A stretch of 64,000 nt of DNA from JBELHR01 sp049606855. Its GTDB lineage: Bacteria; Bacteroidota; Bacteroidia; Flavobacteriales; Flavobacteriaceae. The stretch covers positions 1 to 64,000 of the forward strand of contig JBMYVY010000011.1 in NCBI GenBank assembly GCA_049606855.1. Direction: 5' to 3'. Shown here one piece after another: positions 34,474-42,578 of the stretch. Within the stretch, counting starts at the first letter, position 1; every line of letters starts with the position of its first letter. Under the pieces are notes generated by a model. That model searched no databases. It was not told where the DNA came from and saw nothing but the letters and a program-made list of their open reading frames with translations. A program made the position numbers and the translations under genes.

Positions 34474-35373
34474 TTACCCTAAGATAGCCAATCCAAACAA
34501 AATAGCATATAAAAAAGTACTCAATGCTACCTTTTTTAACTCCGGATCCAGGTCCTTAAGGTCCTTTGTCTTCCAAACTTTAATAAGGTGAATGATCAAT
34601 GGGATAAATGCAATCAAATACAAAAAATTCAATGGTGAATTTAAGTTTGAATTAAAATTAAACCACAAGGAACAGACTAAGGGAATCAGAATTAATAAAC
34701 TATGGTAAACCTTTGCTTTTTTAATTCCAAGTTTTACTACCACAGTGTTTTTTTTAGATGCTCTATCCGAATTGAAATCGCGCATATTATTTAAATTAAG
34801 TACTGCAGTACTTAACAGACCTACTGAGATTGCAGGCAAACAATAATTCCAAATAAAGTGTTGATCGTATAAGAAATAGCCCCCTAAGACAGATAGACCT
34901 CCAAAAAACAAAAAAACAAACACATCACCTAAGCCTCTATATCCATAGGCGCTTTCTCCTACTGTATATTTAATTGCTGCCCAAATGCTCGCTATTCCAA
35001 GGGTCAAAAACAAAAGCGCATACCAGAATTGCTTATAACCGAAAGCTAAATAAATTAAAGCAATGGCTAGAACCAATGAAATCATCGAAGTGATTTTTAT
35101 GGCACTTTTCATCTGATTAGGACTAATAGCACCAGACTGAATTGCGCGTTCAGGTCCAATTCTGTTCTCATTGTCGGTTCCCTTTACTCCGTCACCGTAA
35201 TCATTAGCGAAATTTGACAAAATCTGAAAAGTAATGGTGGTTGCCAGAGACAATGATAATATGCCCCATTGAAAATACCCACCGTATTCAGCTAAAAACC
35301 CAGCGACAATTATTCCTGAAATCGAGAGCGGCAAAGTACGTAAACGCGCTGCTTGAATATAAGATTTGATCAT
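34474..35373 (-). CDS. menA: 1,4-Dihydroxy-2-naphthoate polyprenyltransferase (MenA)
   Basis: Membrane UbiA-type enzyme that prenylates DHNA, the first membrane step to menaquinone. Two Asp-rich motifs are present: NFANDYGDGVKGTDNE and MRDFNSDRASKKNT. About eight hydrophobic helices follow the N-terminal ARLRTLPLSISG. The ATG at 35373 is 1 bp after the upstream stop; the longer frame from 35397 would overlap the Fe-S gene by 23 bp. With menC and menE downstream, the operon covers three of the menaquinone steps. Confidence 0.93.
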   Translation of the reverse strand: MIKSYIQAARLRTLPLSISGIIVAGFLAEYGGYFQWGILSLSLATTITFQILSNFANDYGDGVKGTDNENRIGPERAIQSGAISPNQMKSAIKITSMISLVLAIALIYLAFGYKQFWYALLFLTLGIASIWAAIKYTVGESAYGYRGLGDVFVFLFFGGLSVLGGYFLYDQHFIWNYCLPAISVGLLSTAVLNLNNMRDFNSDRASKKNTVVVKLGIKKAKVYHSLLILIPLVCSLWFNFNSNLNSPLNFLYLIAFIPLIIHLIKVWKTKDLKDLDPELKKVALSTFLYAILFGLAILG

Positions 35374-35374
35374 A

Positions 35375-36157
35375 TTATAGATCCGCAGCTTTGGCAATTA
35401 GTTCAGCTAAATCCATCACCGCTACTTCTTTTTCCTGTTCCTTATTTTTCACTCCATCAGTAATCATGGTATTACAAAAAGGACATCCAGTAGCCACGAC
35501 CTTAGCACCTGTTTCCAATGCTTGTTCAGTACGCTCTATGTTAATCTCTTGCGTTCCGGGCTCTGACTCTTTAAACATTTGAGCTCCTCCAGCTCCACAA
35601 CACAATCCTTTGGAACGACAGCTTTTCATTTCAACTAAAGCAACATCGAGTTTCTGTAGCAATTCACGAGGAGCTTCATACACATCGTTTGCTCGTCCTA
35701 AATAACAAGGATCGTGATATGTAATTCTTTTACCTTTATACATTCCACCCTCTACGGTAAGCTTACCTTCCTTAAAGAGTTTATTTATTAATTGCGTATG
35801 ATGAATCACTTCATAGTTTCCTCCTAATTCAGGATATTCATTTTTCAGGGTATTGAAGCAATGTGGACAAGTCGTTACCACTTTCTTGATATCATAAGCA
35901 TTCATAACCTCAATATTGGTTGCTGCTTGCATCTGAAAAAGCATTTCATTACCAGCTCTTTTGGCTGGATCACCTGTACAACTTTCTTCAGTTCCCAGAA
36001 CTGCATAAGTAAGCCCAGAATTATTCAATATTTTAACAAAAGCCTTTGTGATTTTTTTTGCACGATCATCAAAGCTTCCTGCACAACCAACCCAAAACAA
36101 CACATCAACTTGTTTTCCTTGGGCAGCCATTTCTGCCATAGTAGGTACTTCTAACAT
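35375..36157 (-). CDS. CCG-domain Fe-S oxidoreductase (HdrB/GlpC-like)
   Basis: A 260-residue soluble protein with two cysteine-rich CCG modules. The first has WVGCAGSFD and CPHCFNTLKNEYPE. The second has HDPCYLGR, the paired cysteines of GLCCGAGGAQMF, and GCPFCNTM. In heterodisulfide reductase subunit B this arrangement binds an unusual 4Fe-4S centre, and in GlpC/LutA types it passes electrons to quinone. It starts 3 bp after the membrane ferredoxin gene and is followed 1 bp later by menA, so the pair probably forms one quinone-linked complex. No flavin dehydrogenase partner is encoded nearby. Confidence 0.85.
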   Translation of the reverse strand: MLEVPTMAEMAAQGKQVDVLFWVGCAGSFDDRAKKITKAFVKILNNSGLTYAVLGTEESCTGDPAKRAGNEMLFQMQAATNIEVMNAYDIKKVVTTCPHCFNTLKNEYPELGGNYEVIHHTQLINKLFKEGKLTVEGGMYKGKRITYHDPCYLGRANDVYEAPRELLQKLDVALVEMKSCRSKGLCCGAGGAQMFKESEPGTQEINIERTEQALETGAKVVATGCPFCNTMITDGVKNKEQEKEVAVMDLAELIAKAADL

Positions 36158-36160
36158 AGT

Positions 36161-37465
36161 TTATTCGTCTTTCCAGTTAAGGCGGTCCATTTGGTTATAT
36201 TGCCAAGGAGCACCGTTGTTTTCAATATTTGTCATCATTAAATTTAGTTCCTGAGGAGCACTCGACTCTTCCATCACCATATAACGTCTCATATCCATGA
36301 TAATAGATAATGGACTGATGTCTACAGGACATTCTTCTACACATGCATTACATGAAGTACATGCCCATAATTCTTCAGGACTGATATAATTTCCGAGCAA
36401 TTGCTTGGAACTATCAATTTCTTCTCCTTTGTCTAAATTTCTTCCTACCTCCTCTAATCGATCTCTGGTTTTCATCATAATCGACCTTGGAGATAATTTC
36501 TTACCAGTTTGATTAGCAGGACATGAAGAAGTACATCTTCCACATTCTGTGCAGGTATAGGCGTTCATTAATTGCACCCAAGAAAGATCTGTAACATCTG
36601 CTGCACCAAAACGCTCTATTTCTTCATCTTCTCCACCTTCAGTCATGGCGAATGGATCAGCATTTGGATCCATCATCAAAGCAACTTCTTTCTTTACAGA
36701 TTCCAAGTTATCCAGCTTCCCTTTGGCATCGAGATCGGCAAAAAAGGTATTTGGAAATGCTAATAAAATATGAAGGTGTTTGGAATAGTATAGGTAATTC
36801 AAAAAGATTAAAATACCCGTAATGTGTGCCCACCAGGCACTGCGCTCAAATAAATGAATTGATTCTGGGCTCCAGCTAGAAAAAAGTCCTGCTAGATGTT
36901 TTGATACGACATTCCCTGTACCTGCTTCTTGAAATGAAGTATCACTCGCATTCATAAACAAAAATAAAGACATCAAAACAACCTCAAAATACAATATATA
37001 ATTGGCGTCATTTTTAGGCCATCCTTTCATTTCTGAGCTCCAAAATCGAGCGATTTTAATTACATTTCTTCTCGTCCAAAAGAAAAAGACTGCTATTAAT
37101 ACTAACAGTGCCATCACTTCAAAACTACCAATTAAAAAACCGTAAAGACTGCCACCCAAAATTGGCAAGAACAACCTATGAGTCCCCAATAGACCATCTA
37201 AAACAATTTCTAATAATTCTATATTGATTAAAACAAAACCAACATAAACTACAATATGCAGCATTCCGGAAATGGGTCTTCTAACCATTTTGGATTGTCC
37301 TAATGCAATTCTAGCCATATTACCCCAACGCTCTGACTTCCGATCAGTTCGATCTTGGGGTCGTCCCAATTTAATATTTCGAATCAGGGATTTTATATTT
37401 TTTGCAAAAAAACCAAGCCCCGCTAGTAATAGCAGTGCAAAAATTAAATTAGGGATATAGGCCAT
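36161..37465 (-). CDS. Membrane-anchored 4Fe-4S protein (HdrC/nitrate-reductase-gamma-like N-terminus)
   Basis: A protein of 434 aa. The first ~230 residues carry about five membrane helices (for example VYVGFVLINIELLEIVL and VMALLVLIAVFFFW) with His residues that could ligate heme, like the gamma subunit of respiratory nitrate reductase. The C-terminal part binds two 4Fe-4S clusters: CTECGRCTSSCPANQ and CTSCNACVEECPVDISP. With the CCG protein downstream it resembles HdrC-HdrB or GlpC-type electron transfer between a cytoplasmic donor and menaquinone. It starts 11 bp after the MCE gene. Confidence 0.87.
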   Translation of the reverse strand: MAYIPNLIFALLLLAGLGFFAKNIKSLIRNIKLGRPQDRTDRKSERWGNMARIALGQSKMVRRPISGMLHIVVYVGFVLINIELLEIVLDGLLGTHRLFLPILGGSLYGFLIGSFEVMALLVLIAVFFFWTRRNVIKIARFWSSEMKGWPKNDANYILYFEVVLMSLFLFMNASDTSFQEAGTGNVVSKHLAGLFSSWSPESIHLFERSAWWAHITGILIFLNYLYYSKHLHILLAFPNTFFADLDAKGKLDNLESVKKEVALMMDPNADPFAMTEGGEDEEIERFGAADVTDLSWVQLMNAYTCTECGRCTSSCPANQTGKKLSPRSIMMKTRDRLEEVGRNLDKGEEIDSSKQLLGNYISPEELWACTSCNACVEECPVDISPLSIIMDMRRYMVMEESSAPQELNLMMTNIENNGAPWQYNQMDRLNWKDE

Positions 37466-37476
37466 ATCAGTTTGTT

Positions 37477-38397
37477 TTAGTCAATCTCTTGGTCGGCATC
37501 ATCTTTTTTTCCAAACAAAGAAAAATGCACAAATCTTTTAGGATGTTCTTTTATTTCAATTAATAAACGCTCCAACTCTTCAGTCGCACCGGTTAAATTA
37601 TCATACAACGCAGGGTCATAAATAATTTTCCCTAAACTTCCTTCTCCAGAGTTAATTTGAGTCAGTAAGGTGTTTATTTCAGTTAAACTCTTGTTTATTT
37701 TTAGAGTCAATGAGTCCAAATCAATTTCATTCAATTCTTTAGAAAAAGTATTCAGTTCTGCCGTTAATTCTTCAGTATTATTTAGGGTTTCTGAAAGAGC
37801 ACCTGATTCGGCAGTAATTACCTCCAGTTGATTCATGGTTTGTTCCAAAGAGGCAATACTCGATTTGATATCATCGCGTGTCTCATCACCTAAAATATCA
37901 TTGATTTTGACAAAAGTCTCATTCATATTATTCAAGGTCATGTTTAGGTTTTCTTCTAAAGGAGCAATTCTATTGGTCAAGGCAGTAACTAAATCTTCCT
38001 CAACCGTTCCTTGCATAAGATATCCTTCAGGAGCATAATCTCCATCGTAGGTCGGAATGATTTTTAAATCCTTTGAGCCTAACATTGACGAGGAATACAG
38101 CAATATTTCATCGTTTTTTGAAAACTGAAAATCTTCAGTGATATCGAATTTCACACGAAGACCTCCTTGAGATTTTCCATCGAATTCAATATCGAGAACA
38201 GAACCTACTTTATGACCATTGACCGTAACATCACTTGACTCATCGAGCCCTTCGACATTATCAAACATCACATAATAAACTGAATCTGTTTTGCTTAAGA
38301 TATTTTGGCCTTTTAAATAATTGTAGCCCCACAACAAAAGAACTATTGCAAGTATAGCAACTAGTCCAGTTTTCAATTCCCTACTCAACTTTATCAT
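37477..38397 (-). CDS. MlaD/MCE family lipid-transport protein
   Basis: A 306-residue protein with one N-terminal membrane helix (TGLVAILAIVLLLWGYNYL). An MCE domain covers about residues 38-115 (YYVMFDNVEGLDESSDVTVNGHKVGSV). A long coiled-coil region with many Leu/Asn/Glu heptads covers 140-270. Such proteins form periplasmic hexamer rings or tunnels that move phospholipids between membranes with an MlaEF-type ABC transporter; no such genes are adjacent here. The C-terminus is acidic (KKDDADQEID). It sits 23 bp after the amidase gene and 11 bp before the Fe-S gene. Confidence 0.88.
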   Translation of the reverse strand: MIKLSRELKTGLVAILAIVLLLWGYNYLKGQNILSKTDSVYYVMFDNVEGLDESSDVTVNGHKVGSVLDIEFDGKSQGGLRVKFDITEDFQFSKNDEILLYSSSMLGSKDLKIIPTYDGDYAPEGYLMQGTVEEDLVTALTNRIAPLEENLNMTLNNMNETFVKINDILGDETRDDIKSSIASLEQTMNQLEVITAESGALSETLNNTEELTAELNTFSKELNEIDLDSLTLKINKSLTEINTLLTQINSGEGSLGKIIYDPALYDNLTGATEELERLLIEIKEHPKRFVHFSLFGKKDDADQEID

Positions 38398-38420
38398 AAT
38401 ACAATAATACTAATAAATTA

Positions 38421-39473
38421 TCACAGTACCTCTTTCAACGACACACGTTCTCCATTTTTAAAAGCCACAATAAAGGCAGATTTATAGCCGACTTTCTTGG
38501 CTTCCTTTAGGTAATCTTTCGCCAAATTATAATCGCTGGTCTCTCCCAGGTAATATTTAAAGTACGGTTTAACCTCAACTCGGTGAACTGGACTCAAGCC
38601 TTTAAAATTGTATGGTTTAGTTGCAATTTCCGATTTACTCGAAGCAATTTGAACTTTAAAAACTGGAGTTGATTCAATAAGGGGCTCCACATCTACGATG
38701 GTGTTTTTTCTCAGTCTATCGAGATAAGACTCTATTGCTTCTGCAATTGCATGAGACATCTCCTTTTGCCCCTTTTTTGAATTTAGATAAGCTCCTTCGG
38801 ATTTATTGGTGAGGAATCCCGTCTCAATCAAGACACTTGGCATGGCTGTATTTCGCAAAACCAAAAAACCTGCCTGACGTACATTTCTATTCTTTCTTTT
38901 TAGCTCCTCACTAAAATTAGACTGAATATATGAAGCGAGTTCAAGGCTTTGGTCCAGATAAGCCTCTTGCATATCCAAAATTCCAAAAACAGCAATTGGA
39001 TTATTCGGATCGTAGTTTTGATATCGCTCCTCATAATTATCCTCCAAGAGAATCACTTCATTTTCACGCTTTGCAATCTCTAAATTCCTCTTGTTTTCGT
39101 GCAAGCCTAAAGCAAATGTGGCTGCCCCGTAGGCATTTGAGGTGTGGGCGTCGCAATGAACCGACACAAACAAATCAGCATCAGCATTATTTGCAATTTG
39201 AGCGCGATTGTGTAATTCAACAAAAACGTCTGTCTTTCTGGTATAGATCACCTTAATGTTTTTGTCCTTAGATAACTCTTTCCCAACCGCCTTTACGATA
39301 TTCAAAGCAATGTCTTTTTCATAATATCCATTACCCCTATTCCCAGGATCCTTACCCCCATGTCCTGCATCGAGAACAACCGTATAAGTTTGAGCGTGAG
39401 AATTTATACTTAGTAAAACAAGCAGGCTAATTAGCCAATGCTTTATAAAAGTTAGTTTAGATATGGCCTTCAT
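38421..39473 (-). CDS. N-acetylmuramoyl-L-alanine amidase with SPOR-like C-terminus
   Basis: Zinc amidase (Amidase_3) that cleaves the stem peptide from MurNAc in peptidoglycan, often at division. A signal peptide (about residues 1-28, ending HAQ) precedes VLDAGHGGKDPGNRG, NGYYEKDIALN, VSVHCDAH and PSVLIETGFLTNKSEG, which contain the zinc ligands and catalytic Glu. The last ~80 residues (VFKVQIASSKSEI, YYLGETSDYNLAKDYLKEAKKVGY) look like a SPOR domain that binds denuded glycan. The ATG at 39473 is preferred; the frame also has a TTG one codon earlier. It leads the nine-gene operon and has a consensus promoter. Confidence 0.92.
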   Translation of the reverse strand: MKAISKLTFIKHWLISLLVLLSINSHAQTYTVVLDAGHGGKDPGNRGNGYYEKDIALNIVKAVGKELSKDKNIKVIYTRKTDVFVELHNRAQIANNADADLFVSVHCDAHTSNAYGAATFALGLHENKRNLEIAKRENEVILLEDNYEERYQNYDPNNPIAVFGILDMQEAYLDQSLELASYIQSNFSEELKRKNRNVRQAGFLVLRNTAMPSVLIETGFLTNKSEGAYLNSKKGQKEMSHAIAEAIESYLDRLRKNTIVDVEPLIESTPVFKVQIASSKSEIATKPYNFKGLSPVHRVEVKPYFKYYLGETSDYNLAKDYLKEAKKVGYKSAFIVAFKNGERVSLKEVL

Positions 39474-39486
39474 CAATTATTTTGAT

Positions 39487-39494
39487 TAATTTTG
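39487..39494 (+). promoter_or_regulatory. Candidate -7 box of the lptD-like gene
   Basis: TAATTTTG matches the consensus exactly, 47 nt before the proposed TTG start at 39542. No -33 is evident. If real, it rules out the upstream TTG at 39482 as the translation start. Confidence 0.35.
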
Positions 39495-39521
39495 GATACC
39501 CTAAAACAGGTGGTATCTACA

Positions 39522-39552
39522 CAAAAATACTATTTAAAGCTTTGCGAACAAA
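39522..39552 (-). promoter_or_regulatory. Consensus promoter of the amidase-to-menE operon
   Basis: On the minus strand TTTG (39549-39552), a 19-nt spacer, and TATTTTTG (39522-39529) give a full match to the Bacteroidota consensus. The leader to the amidase ATG is about 45 nt. The site overlaps the proposed lptD start codon. Confidence 0.65.
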
Positions 39553-42133
39553 CTTAAAAAATACTCTTTTCTGTTGCTTACTCTTACTTTGTTCTTTTCA
39601 AGTACTAGCACAGCAAGAAGTGGCTAAAGATAGTATCGCAAATGACAGTATTGCTCCGAAGAAAGAAGTATTGGACGCCATCATTACCCACACAGCAAAA
39701 GATTCTATTGTCGAGGACGTTTTGGGCAAAAAAATACGCTTGTATAATGAGGGTCATGTACAGTATGGTGATATCGACTTGCAGGCTGGATTTATTGAAA
39801 TCAATTATGATACAAGTATTATTACTGCAAAAGGTGTTAAAGATAGTTTAGGGGAATACACCCAGTTACCTGTTTTCAAACAAGGTCGGGAGGAAAGCGT
39901 TCAGGATTCTTTGTTTTATAATTTCGAAACGGAAAAAGCAATCATTTTTCACGTTCAAACAACACAATCCGGAATTATAACTTTGGGGGAAGAAACGAAA
40001 AAAGTTAACGACTCAACAATTTATATTCGCGACATTAGATTTACAACTTCCGAAAAAAAGAATCCAGATTATTATTTAAAAACTCGAAAAGCCAAAATTG
40101 TACCGAACAAAAAAATTGTCACAGGAGCAACGAATTTAGTTATTGCTGATGTACCAACACCAATTGCTTTGCCTTTTGCTTATTTCCCATTAACCCAAGA
40201 CAAAGCCTCTGGATTCTTACTTCCAACCTATAGTGAAACTCGAGATCAAGGGTTTTCTCTACAAAACGGGGGGTACTATTTCGCCTTTAGTGATTATTTT
40301 GACTTGGCGCTTACCGGAGACATCTATTCAAATGGATCTTGGGGTTTAACCGCGAATTCCTCTTATCGAGTCCGCTATAAATACAACGGGCGATTTTCTT
40401 ACGCATATGAGAACAATATATACGGGATACAAGGTTTTGACGATTATAGTAAATCAACCAACTACAATATTAGATGGAATCACTCTCAGGACGCAAAAGC
40501 AAGTCCTAACTCAAACTTCTCGGCATCGGTTAACCTCGGATCGAGTAAATATTATAGGGAATCCTTGAACGAAAATAACTCAGGAGATTATTTAAACAAC
40601 ACCCTGGCATCTTCGATCAATTATTCTAAAACCTTTGTTGGAACTCCATTTAACCTATCAGTAGGTTTCAACCATTCGCAAAACACGAATACAGAACAAA
40701 TCAATATGTCTTTACCTTCCTTGAAGGTCAATATGGATCGAATTTATCCCTTTTCGCCAAAAAGTGGTTCAGCGAGTAATCCCATTCAAAAAATTGGTTT
40801 GACCTATGGTTTAAAGGCAGACAACAGAGTTCAAACCACCGATGATGAATTTTTCACCGAGCAAATGTGGCAAGACATGCAAAGTGGAGTTCAGCAAGAC
40901 ATTTCTGCAAGTACTAATATGAAAGCCTTCAAATATTGGACAATTTCTCCCAGTGCAAATTATAAGGAGGTCTGGTATTTTGATTATATAGACAAAAATT
41001 TTGATGAGGATACTGAAATGGTCGTTACAGATACCATTCAAGGGTTCAGTTCATTCAGAGAATATAATGTAGGAGCCTCTCTTTCGACCAATATTTACGG
41101 TAGTTTTGGGAAAATTGGACCTCTTGAGGCGATGAGACACACCTTGAGACCCTCTATTTCTTATACCTATAGACCTGATTTCGGCTATTATTATGAAGAA
41201 GTCCCAGAGACGGCTGATAACACTTCCTATGAAACGTATTCTCAATACGATACAGGAATTTATGGGGCACCTAGTCAAGGGCTTTCTAATTCTATTGGAA
41301 TGAGCCTGAACAACACTTTAGAGGCAAAAGTCAAGCCCAAGGACTCCACAGAAACGGAATCTCGGAAAATCACATTGTTGAATAACCTAAACTTTTCAAC
41401 CAGTTACAATATGGCGGCAGATTCCTTAAAATGGAGTCCAACTAACGTAACTGCTGGAACGGCATTTTTACAAGATAAGCTAAGGGTAAATATGGGAATG
41501 ACTCTTGATCCATACGCAATTAACGCAAACGGAACCAAAATCAATGTAGCTAATATTAATAATGGAGGTAGTTTATTTAGAATTACTCGAGCGAATTTGA
41601 CAGCGAATTACGCGTTCAGCTCAAAAGACTTTGACGGTGACAATGCAGAGCGTAACTCTAGTGAGAATCTTACAGATCAAGGCTCTGGAACTGAAGGATT
41701 ATTAGGGACGAATATGTCTGCTAGCAGAAGCCCTGACATCAATGATGACGTTGGAGGAACCGAAAAGGATAAAGAGAAACAAGAATTTTTCAAAAATAAA
41801 ATTCCGTGGTCATTGAAGGTTGCATATTCTTTAAACTACAACAATTCAGTAGGTCAAAGTGAGATATCTTCAAACTCCTTAATGTTTTCTGGAGATTTAG
41901 AATTCACTCCTAAATGGCTACTTGGATTCTCTTCTGGTTATGATTTTAAAGATAATGGAGTCACTTATACACAGTTGCGTTTTTCTAGAGATCTAGATAG
42001 CTGGAGAATAAACTTCAATTGGGTACCTTTTGGAGACCGAACTTCTTACTATTTTTATATTGGTGTGAAGTCTTCCATGCTTTCAGATTTGAAGTACGAG
42101 AAAAATTCACAACCGGATCAACGTTTATTTTAA
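39542..42133 (+). CDS. LptD-like outer-membrane LPS assembly protein
   Basis: Large barrel protein (about 864 aa) with a signal peptide (NTLFCCLLLLCSFQVLAQQ). An N-terminal OstA-like beta-jellyroll covers residues about 50-200 (IRLYNEGHVQYGDIDLQAGFIEINYDT). A long C-terminal barrel follows (FPLTQDKASGFLLPTYSETRDQGF, NGGYYFAFSDYFDLALTGDIYSNGSWG). This is the Bacteroidota form of LptD, which inserts LPS into the outer leaflet. There is no ATG near the signal peptide. I choose TTG at 39542 (MRTNLKNTLF) because a TTG at 39482 would precede the predicted transcript start. An Asn/Ser-rich insertion sits around residues 725-765. Confidence 0.8.
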   Translation: MRTNLKNTLFCCLLLLCSFQVLAQQEVAKDSIANDSIAPKKEVLDAIITHTAKDSIVEDVLGKKIRLYNEGHVQYGDIDLQAGFIEINYDTSIITAKGVKDSLGEYTQLPVFKQGREESVQDSLFYNFETEKAIIFHVQTTQSGIITLGEETKKVNDSTIYIRDIRFTTSEKKNPDYYLKTRKAKIVPNKKIVTGATNLVIADVPTPIALPFAYFPLTQDKASGFLLPTYSETRDQGFSLQNGGYYFAFSDYFDLALTGDIYSNGSWGLTANSSYRVRYKYNGRFSYAYENNIYGIQGFDDYSKSTNYNIRWNHSQDAKASPNSNFSASVNLGSSKYYRESLNENNSGDYLNNTLASSINYSKTFVGTPFNLSVGFNHSQNTNTEQINMSLPSLKVNMDRIYPFSPKSGSASNPIQKIGLTYGLKADNRVQTTDDEFFTEQMWQDMQSGVQQDISASTNMKAFKYWTISPSANYKEVWYFDYIDKNFDEDTEMVVTDTIQGFSSFREYNVGASLSTNIYGSFGKIGPLEAMRHTLRPSISYTYRPDFGYYYEEVPETADNTSYETYSQYDTGIYGAPSQGLSNSIGMSLNNTLEAKVKPKDSTETESRKITLLNNLNFSTSYNMAADSLKWSPTNVTAGTAFLQDKLRVNMGMTLDPYAINANGTKINVANINNGGSLFRITRANLTANYAFSSKDFDGDNAERNSSENLTDQGSGTEGLLGTNMSASRSPDINDDVGGTEKDKEKQEFFKNKIPWSLKVAYSLNYNNSVGQSEISSNSLMFSGDLEFTPKWLLGFSSGYDFKDNGVTYTQLRFSRDLDSWRINFNWVPFGDRTSYYFYIGVKSSMLSDLKYEKNSQPDQRLF

Positions 42134-42138
42134 AGCAT

Positions 42139-42519
42139 ATGAAAAAAATCATTCACACATCTGAGGCGCCAGCTCCAATTGGCCCCTATTCACAAGCAAT
42201 TCTTAGCGACAATACACTTTACGCTTCAGGACAAATCGCTATAGATCCTTTAAGCGGTCTGTTGGTACAAGGAGATATCCAACTTGAAACCCATCAAGTA
42301 ATGAAGAATATTGAGGCAGTTTTGCAAGCGGCTTCAATGAATTTTAGCAATATTGTCAAAACCTCAATATTCATAAAAAACATGGGACAATTTGCGGAAA
42401 TCAATGAAGTATACGGACTATATTTTCCTAGTGATTACGCACCTGCCAGAGAAACAGTAGAAGTTTCTGAATTACCCAAAAACGTGAATATTGAAATCTC
42501 TTTTATTGCAGTAAAATAA
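42139..42519 (+). CDS. ridA: RidA family enamine/imine deaminase
   Basis: Trimeric protein of 126 aa that hydrolyses reactive 2-aminoacrylate and related imines released by PLP enzymes. Motifs are GPYSQAI (residues 15-21), SGQIAIDPLSG, NIVKTSIFIKNM, and the active-site arginine in APARETVEVSELPKNVNIEISFIA. The ATG at 42139 follows the lptD stop by 5 bp; the much longer frame starting at 42019 overlaps lptD and adds an unrelated hydrophobic leader, so it is rejected. A hairpin terminator separates it from convergent gapA. Confidence 0.93.
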   Translation: MKKIIHTSEAPAPIGPYSQAILSDNTLYASGQIAIDPLSGLLVQGDIQLETHQVMKNIEAVLQAASMNFSNIVKTSIFIKNMGQFAEINEVYGLYFPSDYAPARETVEVSELPKNVNIEISFIAVK

Positions 42520-42555
42520 AAAAAAGGCCCTACCTCAAGACGAGATAGGACCTTT
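42513..42555 (-). terminator. Terminator between ridA and gapA
   Basis: The 14-position stem AAAGGCCCTACCTC / GAGATAGGACCTTT (42523-42536 and 42542-42555) has two mismatches and a 5-nt loop. On the minus strand it is followed by a long T run (complement of 42513-42522), so it works mainly for gapA. On the plus strand there is only a weak T tract. Confidence 0.75.
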
Positions 42556-42578
42556 AACTAAACAAACATGCGTTTATA

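Noticed and set aside
42019..42138. A 40-residue N-terminal extension of RidA
   Set aside because: It overlaps the lptD coding end in another frame, and RidA proteins begin at the MKKIIHT position.
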